From an uncultured Bacteroidia bacterium (GTDB lineage Bacteria > Bacteroidota > Bacteroidia > Bacteroidales > F082), in assembly GCA_902767725.1 (NCBI GenBank), contig CACXIM010000005.1, forward strand, positions 31,209-95,208: a stretch of DNA of 64,000 nucleotides. Reading direction: 5' to 3'. The notes under the pieces are model-generated. The model saw only the letters and a program-made list of their open reading frames with translations. It was not told the DNA's origin and did no database searches. The translations under genes were made by a program, and so were the position numbers. Positions 56,996 through 64,000 of this stretch are shown one piece after another; position 1 is the first letter of the stretch; every line of letters starts with the position of its first letter.

Positions 56996-59321
56996 TCCTT
57001 GTAGAGACGCGATTAATCGTGTCTCCATTAATCACATCAGAACAATCTCCTACCATTATTGTGAATTCACCAGGCTCAAAATGCCAACCTTTTTCCTGTG
57101 AATACACAGCCAAATCACGTTGGGTGAGGTTGAAAGACACCTCTGCTGTTTCACCTTTATTAATATGAACACGTTGGAAGCCTTTCAGCAGTTTTGAAGC
57201 TGGGGCAACGCTGGCCACTTCGTCGCGGACATAGAGTTGGACGACTTCGTCGCTGTCGTAAGGGCCGATGTTTTTTACCTTGCAGGTGGCTTTGCAAATT
57301 GTTTCGTTGTATTTCGATAAATCTCTTCCTTTCGAGACGCGATAAATCGGCGTCTCTACAATCAGGTCACTGTATTCGAACTGGGTATAACTCAAACCAT
57401 AGCCGAAGGGGAACAATGGCTTGGCGGATTCCTCAACGTAATCACCCGTTTGCGGTTGGGAATAATAGACAGGGATTTGCCCTACCGAGCGCGGGATAGA
57501 AATCGGCAAACGGCCAGCAGGATTGTAGTCGCCCCAAAGAATGTCGGCCAAGGCGGAACCACCTTCCATGCCGGGATACCACATCGTAAGCAGGGCATTG
57601 GATTTTTCGGCAGCAAGTTTCATGTCCAAGGGACGACCTTGGATATATACTGTCACCACTGGTTTTCCCGTCGCGTAGATACGTTGCATCAGTTCCTCTT
57701 GCTTGCCCAAAAGCTTCAAAGTGGAGCGGTCGTAACCTTCGCCGCAGTCCATGTCAGATACGGACTCATTGACAATGGCGGCACCTGTTTCCTCGTAGCT
57801 TGTCTTGAAGTCGCGGGCGGATGAGCCGCCTACCACCAACACTACCACATCCGCGGCCTTGGCAATACGCACTGCTTCATCAATGTCGGCATCGGCTTCA
57901 TCACGGATAGCGCAGCCTTTGGCGTAGGTCACCTCTGCCCTGCCCTTTTCGCGGATACCTTCGAGCATGGTCACGATACGGTCGGGGTCCTGCGGCGCGG
58001 TGTAGTCACCAAGTTGGTTGTACATATTGTCGGCATTCGGTCCAATGACAGCGACCTTTTTAATATTCTCGCCGAAAGGCAAAACGCCGTCGTTTTTCAG
58101 CAGCACAGCGGATTCCAAAGCCACCTGCTTGGCCAATTGGGCGTTCTCTTTGGTGCCCACTTCTGCCTCGGCCAAGGCTTCATCAACGTATGGATTTTCA
58201 AACAGTCCGAGGTCTAATTTCAGTTGTAATACATGCCGCACAGCACGATCGATGTCGGCTTCGGTGACGAGACCTCGCTGCAAAGCCTCTTTCAAGAAAC
58301 CACCATAGTTATAACCGCCCAAGTCGATGTCGACACCAGCCTTCAAAGCCATGGCAGCGGCCTCGGCGGGGTCAGCGGCCACATGTTGTGTGGCATAGAT
58401 GGCGTTGACGGCGTTTAAATCGGAAAAAACCACACCTTTGAAGCCCCAAGAGTTGCGTAGAATGTCCTGCAACAACCATTTGTTAGCCGAACAAGGCACG
58501 CCGTCGATGGTATTGTAGGAGGTCATCACGGTTTTGGCACCGCCTTCGCAAATGGCTTTTTCAAACGACGGCAAATAATCTGTCATCAGTCGATTGGGGC
58601 CAACCTCCGCCGTGGCAGCATTGTGTCCACCTTGCGGAATGCCGTAGGCAGCCAAATGCTTCAAAGTGGCACAGACATTTTTCTGCATTCCTTGCACGAT
58701 GGCAGCACCCAAAACACCTGAAAGGTATGGGTCTTCGCCCATGGTCTCCTCCACCCTCGACCAACGTGGGTCGCGGGCGATGTCGAGGACGGGTCCATAG
58801 CCCACTTGTGCGCCTTGAAGACGCACCTCCTTCCCCATCAACTCGCCCATCTTTTCAAGCAAAGCAGGATTCCAAGTGCTTGCTTGTCCTATGCCTGTCG
58901 GAAAAACGGTCGTGCCCACGGCCATGTGGCCATGAGGTGTTTCTTCGCAAAACAAAAGAGGAATACCTAATCTTGTATTTTCAATGGCATGGCGTTGCAT
59001 CATGTTCAACAGCCTTGCCGACTCACGAGGATGCAAGCCTGTCTCCACCGTCTTCTTCGACCAAGGGTCGGCACGAAGCACAGCCCAACAAGAACCAAGC
59101 GGCAGGGTGTCCATCATGCCAATGAAGTCGTCGGCAAGCCAAAGAGAATCGCCGTCCTTGCCATAGTAATTGAAGCCTATCGGGCAAGTGAGCTGACCGC
59201 ATTTCTCCTCGAGGGTCATCTGGGAGAGCAATGCTTCTACTTTGTCTTGCTTTTTGGCGCAAGAAGGCAACAACAAACACACTATCACAAAAAGGGACAG
59301 TATTAAACCCTTTACCGTCAT
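56988..59321 (-). CDS. glycoside hydrolase family 3 lipoprotein (beta-glucosidase/xylosidase-like)
   Basis: A 777-residue enzyme. The ATG at 59319-59321 gives MTVKGLILSLFVIVCLLLPS followed by the lipobox Cys (LLPSC); an upstream in-frame ATG would read through a repeat and is rejected. GH3 N-terminal TIM barrel: VGYGPVLDIARDPRWSRVEE, the KNVCATLKHLAAYG block, and the nucleophile Asp in WGFKGVVFSDLNAVNAIYAT. C-terminal domain: KVAVIGPNADNMYNQLGDYT, then VVLVVGGSSARDFKTSYEE. A fibronectin-like end follows. VETPIYRVSKGRD is encoded by a GTAGAGACGC palindrome (57333-57359) and the last residues (GDTINRVSTRIN) by another (57001-57026). It probably removes terminal sugars from plant or host glycans at the cell surface. 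Confidence 0.92.
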   Translation of the reverse strand: MTVKGLILSLFVIVCLLLPSCAKKQDKVEALLSQMTLEEKCGQLTCPIGFNYYGKDGDSLWLADDFIGMMDTLPLGSCWAVLRADPWSKKTVETGLHPRESARLLNMMQRHAIENTRLGIPLLFCEETPHGHMAVGTTVFPTGIGQASTWNPALLEKMGELMGKEVRLQGAQVGYGPVLDIARDPRWSRVEETMGEDPYLSGVLGAAIVQGMQKNVCATLKHLAAYGIPQGGHNAATAEVGPNRLMTDYLPSFEKAICEGGAKTVMTSYNTIDGVPCSANKWLLQDILRNSWGFKGVVFSDLNAVNAIYATQHVAADPAEAAAMALKAGVDIDLGGYNYGGFLKEALQRGLVTEADIDRAVRHVLQLKLDLGLFENPYVDEALAEAEVGTKENAQLAKQVALESAVLLKNDGVLPFGENIKKVAVIGPNADNMYNQLGDYTAPQDPDRIVTMLEGIREKGRAEVTYAKGCAIRDEADADIDEAVRIAKAADVVVLVVGGSSARDFKTSYEETGAAIVNESVSDMDCGEGYDRSTLKLLGKQEELMQRIYATGKPVVTVYIQGRPLDMKLAAEKSNALLTMWYPGMEGGSALADILWGDYNPAGRLPISIPRSVGQIPVYYSQPQTGDYVEESAKPLFPFGYGLSYTQFEYSDLIVETPIYRVSKGRDLSKYNETICKATCKVKNIGPYDSDEVVQLYVRDEVASVAPASKLLKGFQRVHINKGETAEVSFNLTQRDLAVYSQEKGWHFEPGEFTIMVGDCSDVINGDTINRVSTRIN
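57001..57026. repeat. GTAGAGACGC-type palindrome, copy 3, coding the GH3 C-terminus
   Basis: GTAGAGACGCGATTAATCGT extended by GTCTCC. Read leftwards it encodes GDTINRVSTRIN, the last residues of the GH3 protein. Confidence 0.85.
57333..57359. repeat. GTAGAGACGC-type palindrome, copy 4, inside the GH3 gene
   Basis: CGAGACGCGATAAATCGGCG with TCTCTAC. Read leftwards it encodes VETPIYRVSKG without disturbing the frame. Confidence 0.8.
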
Positions 59322-59402
59322 GGCGGACAAGGATCCGCCATCTCCTGAAATAGAAGGTTTGCCTTTGTATTCAGGAGATCGCGGATCGAGTCCGCGATGA
59401 CG
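59317..59402. repeat. CAGGAGATCGCGGA-family element overlapping the GH3 start codon
   Basis: Arms CGTCATGGCGGA / TCCGCGATGACG, inner hairpins GGCGGA/TCCGCC and CGCGGA/TCCGCG, joined through CTCCTGAA / TTCAGGAG. The GH3 ATG (59319-59321) is inside the left arm, so translation start of this gene may be masked by the hairpin. Confidence 0.75.
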
Positions 59403-59480
59403 TCGGGTCAATCGCGGTTCTGTGCCTGCGATAAAGCCTGCAATGACAGCAAAAGGTTGATGTTTGCGTTTCATTATGGA

Positions 59481-60374
59481 TTACACCAGTTTTCCTATCA
59501 GTTCCTCGCGGTCGCCAGGAAGCATGTCGATGACAGGAATCTCCACCATTGTATAGCAGCCCGGTTGCAAACGCATCGTGGCGCGGGCCACGTTGACCAG
59601 CACCTGTCCCGTCAAGGCGGGGTTGTTGATGCTCATGTTGAACTCCATGCGCTGGTTTTGGGTCTTACCCGAGACACCCTTACGCACTAGGTTGACACCA
59701 TGCCCCATGTCGCGCACGGCATCAACACTATCCACAGCAAACACATGGGTCTCGTCATTGGCGAAATACGGATCAGCCTTGATATCCTTGGTCACTTGTT
59801 CAAGCGTGGCACCTTCTTCAAGCTCCACATACACCATGCGGCGGTGGATGCCTTCGCCCAACGGAATGGTCACCGAGAGGGCGTTTTTAACGCCTTTCTT
59901 GGAGCGCACACAGACGCTGTGACCCATCGACATACCAGGGCCGAAATTTGTATAAGACAAGCCCTTAGGTGCCAGACTTTGCATCAAGGTGCGGACGACG
60001 GAGTCCGAGCCGGGGTCCCAACCAGCAGCGATGACGCTGACGGTCTTCGTTTCCTTATTAATCGGCATTAGCTCGCGACGGTATTCGACGATGGAGGTGT
60101 GAATGTCAAAGGAATCCACGGTGTTGATGCCTAAAGGCAGGATTTGTTTGGCGTACTCAGGACAACTGCGCGTGGGGCAGGCCAATATGGCCACATCCAC
60201 ATCTTTCAGTTCCTTGATGTCTTTAACCACATCATAGTTAGAGAGTTCAATAGTTTTGTTAGCATTGCGGCGGACGATGCCTGCCACTTCGAAATCGGGG
60301 GCGGCTTCAAGGGCTTCCAAAGCGAAGCGACCCACATTGCCGTATCCTACTACGGCGGCTCTGATAGTTTTCAT
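59481..60374 (-). CDS. ddh: meso-diaminopimelate D-dehydrogenase
   Basis: A 297-residue NADPH enzyme that makes meso-diaminopimelate from tetrahydrodipicolinate in one step, for lysine and peptidoglycan. The ATG at 60372-60374 opens the Rossmann strand (MKTIRAAVVGYGNVGRFALE); an upstream ATG adds seven unlikely residues. AILACPTRSCPEYAKQILPL and DSFDIHTSIVEYRRELMPIN are conserved, as are AAGWDPGSDSVVRTLMQSLA, TNFGPGMSMGHSV, and the substrate-site MRLQPGCYTMVEIPVIDMLP near the C-terminus. Divergent from the C25 peptidase. Confidence 0.95.
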   Translation of the reverse strand: MKTIRAAVVGYGNVGRFALEALEAAPDFEVAGIVRRNANKTIELSNYDVVKDIKELKDVDVAILACPTRSCPEYAKQILPLGINTVDSFDIHTSIVEYRRELMPINKETKTVSVIAAGWDPGSDSVVRTLMQSLAPKGLSYTNFGPGMSMGHSVCVRSKKGVKNALSVTIPLGEGIHRRMVYVELEEGATLEQVTKDIKADPYFANDETHVFAVDSVDAVRDMGHGVNLVRKGVSGKTQNQRMEFNMSINNPALTGQVLVNVARATMRLQPGCYTMVEIPVIDMLPGDREELIGKLV

Positions 60375-60432
60375 TTTTGTAGAATTAAAGGGCAAAATTA
60401 GAAAAAAAACAAAAGAGACCAGTAGTTTTTAT

Positions 60433-60440
60433 TATTTTTG
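60433..60440 (+). promoter_or_regulatory. -7 element of the C25 peptidase gene
   Basis: TATTTTTG, 22 bp before the ATG at 60463. No TTTG at -33 was seen. Confidence 0.5.
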
Positions 60441-60462
60441 CGCCCAAATTTACTCATTGAAA

Positions 60463-63400
60463 ATGAAAAAGCTACAACTAGTATTAGCGCTATTGGCCGC
60501 CACCCTTTTTGCGCAGGCCCAAACTATCGAGCAAACCTATCATTTCAGCCAACCCGTCGTCAGCGAACGCGATGGCTACCAACAAATCAGTTTCCAAGGC
60601 TGCCTGCCCAACGGCACCGTGGGCGAGCCTACCCTTCCCTGGCATAGTGTCAGTCTGATGCTGCCCCAAGGTCAGGAAGCTGTCTCTGTCAATGTAGAGT
60701 TCTCTGATTTTACGGAGATGGAAGGTTCCTTCAACCTCTATCCTTACCAAAAGCCCCGTCCCGTCTCTAACGAAGAAGAAATCCCCTTCGCCAAAAACGA
60801 AGTACTCTATCGCTCGGGTGACGTCTATCCTACACAAGGTTTCAGCAACGTCAGCATGCACTATCTGAACGGCGTGGCTTTTGCCTTCAGCGGTTTCACC
60901 CCAGTACAATACATTCCTGCCACGGGCAAGGTCAGCTATGCCCGCACCGTGAAGGTCAGCATTGAGACTAGCATGAGCCGTGACGACCACAGTGGCAAGC
61001 TTTGGCTCACGCCCGAAAACGAGGCCTCCATCAAACGCTTGGCGCAAAACGAGAACGTTTTGAGCACATACACTCAGCGTGGTCGCTCTATCCCTGGATA
61101 CGACATGTTGGTCATCACTTCCCAGGAATGGATTCCACGTTTTGGCGAATACCTCAACCTTTACAATGACAAGGGCATCCGCACCCACATCGTTTCCTTG
61201 GAAGAGATTTATTCCGCCATGGAGGGTCGTGATGAGCAAGAGCAAATCCGCAATTACATCATCCAAGAATACGAAAACAATGGTATACAAATGGTGAGCC
61301 TCGGTGGAGATGTCAGCATCGTGCCATTCCGTTTCCTTTACTGTTGGGCACAAGAAGGCGATGAAGACCAATTGCCCTCTGACATGTATTACGCCTGCCT
61401 CGACGGCACCTTGAACGATGACGACGACGACCGTTGGGGCGAGGTTGGCGAAGACGACCTCTTGCCTGAGATAGGCATCGGCCGTCTGCCCTTCAACAAC
61501 GAAACCCAGTTCGAGAACATCATGCACAAGACCTTCAGCTATTTGCAGACACCCGTCTTGGGCGAATTCACCTCTCCCATCCTCGCCGCCGAGCATCTGG
61601 GCGACGGTTACTATGGTGATGTTGACATGGAACGCCTCATCGGCACCAACACTGACTACGACTATACCACCACGGGTTATCCCGAAGACTATAATTTCAA
61701 ACGTTACTACGCCTCGCCCCGCCTCAACTGGAGCGGCAGCGACTTCAGAAGACTAATCGGGACAGGTGGGCAATATGTGCACCATGTAGGTCATGCCAAC
61801 AGCGATTATGTTGCCGGTTGGGATGGCGCTAACGTTAACAACGATTTCTTTGCCAACAACGATGGCATCAACCACAACTACATGATTTTCCACTCACACG
61901 GCTGCATCTGCGGCAACTTCCCCTCGGGTTGCATCCTTGAGAAGATGGTCACGGTTCAGACAGGCTTCGTAGTCACTACGGGCAACTCGCGCTACGGCTG
62001 GTATGTGCCGTGGGGCGACGGCATGGCAGCCCACATCCACCGCGAGTTTGTTGACGCCTACTGCAATGATCATATTGCCACCATTGGCATGGCGTTGCGC
62101 GAAGCCAAGATAGCAACGGCGCCTTGGGTCACGGAGCCTTGGGGAGAGAACGGTTGCCTGCGTTGGAACATCTACTGCCTCAACGTTTTGGGTGACGCCG
62201 CCTTGTATCCTTGGTTTGAGGAGCCTTTCACACCCAATGTCACCTTCGAAACTGGTTTGCAAGTGGGCACCACCAGCACCTCAGTTCACGTTGACCAATG
62301 CGGCACTCCTCTTGACAACTTCCGCGTCAGCTTGTTCGACGGCGACGACCTGCTTGGTTTCGGCATCACCGACGCCAATGGCGATGTCATCCTGACCTTC
62401 GACCCCGCTTTGGATAAAGTCGGTGAGTTGAAACTCATCGTCACCGGACAAAGTGCCTGGCCACAAATTCTCGAAGTGAATGGAATTGACGGCAACGAGC
62501 CATTTATTTACGGTGACATCCTCAGCTTTGAAGGAGAACCACTGAGTGGCTCTCAGGGTCTTTGGGTGGACGGCAATATTTACAACAAAGGCAACGTGCC
62601 TGCCTACAATGTCCACGCCGCGGTGACTTCCGATTGTGAATACATCAACGCACTCGAAGGCAACTTCACCATCGACGAGTTTGCGCCAAACAGCACCATG
62701 CAGAACCATCATCTTGGTGCGATTGACATTGCCGACAACATCCCCGACCAGACTATCTTCACCTTAAGTTTTACCACATTCGTTGGCGATGTCACGCACA
62801 CCACCCAAAAATCCTTCCTCGCCCAGGCACCCAACCTGCAATTCGTCAACATCGAATTGGAAGAGATTGGAGGTGACGGCAACGGATATGTTGATCCAGG
62901 CGAGCAAGCCATCATGCACATCACCTGCACGAATTTGGGACACGCTTTGGCTCCCGACGCCTACATGACCATCGATGACATCGGCCAAGGTCTTCACATC
63001 GACGAAACCACATATCAAATTGGTGATATCGAAAGAGATGGCAACTTCACCATTGACGTCAACATCGACACTGACAGCGACATCATCAGCGGCACCACCT
63101 ATCATCTCGACCTCTGCCTCCACACGGGAGCATACGCCACCCATAATGATTATTCCTTCTCCGTCGGTGTGGCCGTCGAGACCTTCGAAAGCGGTGACTT
63201 CAGCTTCCTGCCTTGGGAACATGCAGGCGATAGTCACTGGTTCATCACCGACCAAGAATCGCATACTGGCACCCACTGCGCACGCTCGGGCGAGATTGGC
63301 GACGACGAGGCTTCCTACCTGCTGGTCTACGCCGACATTCTCCTTGATGGCGAAATCAGCTTCTGGTTCAAGACCTCAACACAAAACCATAGGGACTTGT

Positions 63401-63834
63401 TCGCTTTCTTCATAGATGGCAGGAAACAAGACTGGTGGTCGGGCGAAAACGATTGGACCTATGCCAGCTACGGATTTGAAGCCGGCAGCCACGTGTTCGA
63501 ATGGATCTACGACAAGAGCAAGAACGGAACCGCAGGCAGCGACTGCGTTTGGATTGACGACATCACCTTCCCACGCACCTGCTATATCACCAATGTGGAA
63601 GAGGTGGTGGCACCAAAAGCCAATGCCATCTATCCCAACCCAACCAGTGGCAGCTTCAACATCGAACTTGCTGAAGAAAGCAATATCAGCATTTTCAATG
63701 CCTTGGGACAGCAAATCCTCTGCCTCAACAAGGCGAACGGTTTGCAACATCTCCATCTGAACGAGGTAGGCGTTTATTTCGTCCACATCAGCAATGGGAA
63801 TGGTGTTGAGGTGAAGAAGGTCGTTGTGGAGTAA
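60463..63834 (+). CDS. C25 (gingipain-like) cysteine peptidase with type IX secretion tail
   Basis: A 1123-residue secreted protease. The ATG at 60463 gives the signal peptide MKKLQLVLALLAATLFAQAQ; an earlier in-frame ATG would start inside ddh on the other strand. Propeptide to about residue 205, then the C25 domain from SIPGYDMLVITSQEWIPRFG, with LGGDVSIVPFRFLYCWAQEG. Catalytic His444 lies in VHHVGHANSDYVAGWDGANV and catalytic Cys481 in FHSHGCICGNFPSGCILE. Ig-like/carbohydrate-binding-like modules follow (about 640-1035). The Por sorting domain starts AIYPNPTSGSFNIELAEESN and ends VEVKKVVVE. Substrate specificity (Arg, Lys or other) cannot be read from this. Confidence 0.9.
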   Translation: MKKLQLVLALLAATLFAQAQTIEQTYHFSQPVVSERDGYQQISFQGCLPNGTVGEPTLPWHSVSLMLPQGQEAVSVNVEFSDFTEMEGSFNLYPYQKPRPVSNEEEIPFAKNEVLYRSGDVYPTQGFSNVSMHYLNGVAFAFSGFTPVQYIPATGKVSYARTVKVSIETSMSRDDHSGKLWLTPENEASIKRLAQNENVLSTYTQRGRSIPGYDMLVITSQEWIPRFGEYLNLYNDKGIRTHIVSLEEIYSAMEGRDEQEQIRNYIIQEYENNGIQMVSLGGDVSIVPFRFLYCWAQEGDEDQLPSDMYYACLDGTLNDDDDDRWGEVGEDDLLPEIGIGRLPFNNETQFENIMHKTFSYLQTPVLGEFTSPILAAEHLGDGYYGDVDMERLIGTNTDYDYTTTGYPEDYNFKRYYASPRLNWSGSDFRRLIGTGGQYVHHVGHANSDYVAGWDGANVNNDFFANNDGINHNYMIFHSHGCICGNFPSGCILEKMVTVQTGFVVTTGNSRYGWYVPWGDGMAAHIHREFVDAYCNDHIATIGMALREAKIATAPWVTEPWGENGCLRWNIYCLNVLGDAALYPWFEEPFTPNVTFETGLQVGTTSTSVHVDQCGTPLDNFRVSLFDGDDLLGFGITDANGDVILTFDPALDKVGELKLIVTGQSAWPQILEVNGIDGNEPFIYGDILSFEGEPLSGSQGLWVDGNIYNKGNVPAYNVHAAVTSDCEYINALEGNFTIDEFAPNSTMQNHHLGAIDIADNIPDQTIFTLSFTTFVGDVTHTTQKSFLAQAPNLQFVNIELEEIGGDGNGYVDPGEQAIMHITCTNLGHALAPDAYMTIDDIGQGLHIDETTYQIGDIERDGNFTIDVNIDTDSDIISGTTYHLDLCLHTGAYATHNDYSFSVGVAVETFESGDFSFLPWEHAGDSHWFITDQESHTGTHCARSGEIGDDEASYLLVYADILLDGEISFWFKTSTQNHRDLFAFFIDGRKQDWWSGENDWTYASYGFEAGSHVFEWIYDKSKNGTAGSDCVWIDDITFPRTCYITNVEEVVAPKANAIYPNPTSGSFNIELAEESNISIFNALGQQILCLNKANGLQHLHLNEVGVYFVHISNGNGVEVKKVVVE

Positions 63835-63857
63835 CTCCCTTGTGACACAATATAAAA

Positions 63858-63888
63858 CAGCCCGCTTGAAGGAGATTCAGGCGGGCTG
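63858..63888. terminator. terminator behind the C25 peptidase
   Basis: 8-bp stem CAGCCCGC / GCGGGCTG followed by ATTTTGATTTTG. It also serves the convergent gene ending at 63902. Confidence 0.85.
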
Positions 63889-63901
63889 ATTTTGATTTTG
63901 T

Positions 63902-64000
63902 TTATTCTATCATTTGGAAGGTAACTCCAATATCCCAGCCTTCTTTGGTTCTTGTTGCATAATACCCAGATTCCCAAGAACTACCTTTTGTCGAACTCAT
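63902..64000 (-). CDS. C-terminal end of an unidentified gene (cut by window edge)
   Basis: Reading leftwards from the edge: MSSTKGSSWESGYYATRTKE, then GWDIGVTFQMIE and a stop at 63902-63904. The ATG is at the very edge and need not be the start. A terminator lies past the stop, which supports a real gene end. No family can be named from 32 residues. Confidence 0.4.
   Translation of the reverse strand: MSSTKGSSWESGYYATRTKEGWDIGVTFQMIE

Noticed and set aside
59322-59474. 51-residue N-terminal extension of the GH3 protein from an upstream ATG
   Set aside because: It reads through a palindromic element and hides the lipoprotein signal peptide, which starts cleanly at 59321.

Overview
The window is a chromosomal segment from a member of the Bacteroidales (phylum Bacteroidota), most likely an uncultured gut or oral-type lineage. 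The evidence is: promoters of the Bacteroidota type (TTTG, about 20 bp, TAnnTTTG); large secreted proteins ending in type IX secretion (Por) sorting domains; C10 (streptopain-like) and C25 (gingipain-like) cysteine peptidases; fimbrillin-like lipoproteins; a K+-dependent membrane pyrophosphatase; and meso-diaminopimelate dehydrogenase. No tRNA, rRNA or CRISPR array was seen.

Layout. 0-6.9 kb is core metabolism: the start of an aminotransferase, a DUF1573 protein, hppA, a bifunctional-nuclease-family protein, then a nucleoside transporter overlapping thyA and followed by folA. 6.9-17.6 kb is a head-to-tail array of four C10 peptidases, all on the minus strand. 17.8-21.5 kb holds a secreted protein usually mislabelled asparagine synthetase B and two paralogous fimbrillin-like lipoproteins with a small Gly-rich ORF between them.

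21.6-44.7 kb is a long accessory island, entirely on the minus strand and rich in repeats. It contains a degenerate sigma-70-like protein fused to a Sel1-like region, two BspA-type LRR membrane proteins (one frameshifted), a Cse60-like small protein, an orphan PD-(D/E)XK protein, a DUF2779 nuclease-like protein, McrBC, a Fic protein with a non-canonical active site, and a gene group built around a MoxR AAA+ ATPase, a VWA/DUF2201 protein and three paralogues of a family I do not recognise, flanked by two further ATPases. At least nine genes or leaders in the island carry the same extended promoter (TTTGAATT, then TA-rich -7 at 19-20 bp), and three start codons are preceded at 21-23 bp by an identical 13-bp motif. 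The MoxR/VWA/three-paralogue group is the best candidate for an undescribed system; its position beside McrBC, Fic and nuclease-like genes suggests a conflict or defence role, but that is inference.

44.8-64 kb returns to core genes: a ComEA-type HhH protein, a sodium symporter, upp, a small acidic protein, FemAB-like and polysaccharide-deacetylase-like proteins, dnaX, an M13 peptidase broken by an internal deletion, a PlsC-type acyltransferase, an unknown membrane protein with a likely 5' frameshift, a GH3 lipoprotein, ddh, a C25 peptidase with a type IX sorting tail, and the end of an unidentified gene.

Several families of short palindromic repeats (GTAGAGACGC type; TTTCGACAGGCTCAACG type; CAGGAGATCGCGGA type; GCTCCTACGGAGC type) lie between genes. 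Some have entered coding sequence in frame, in dnaX, the ComEA-like gene and the GH3 gene.
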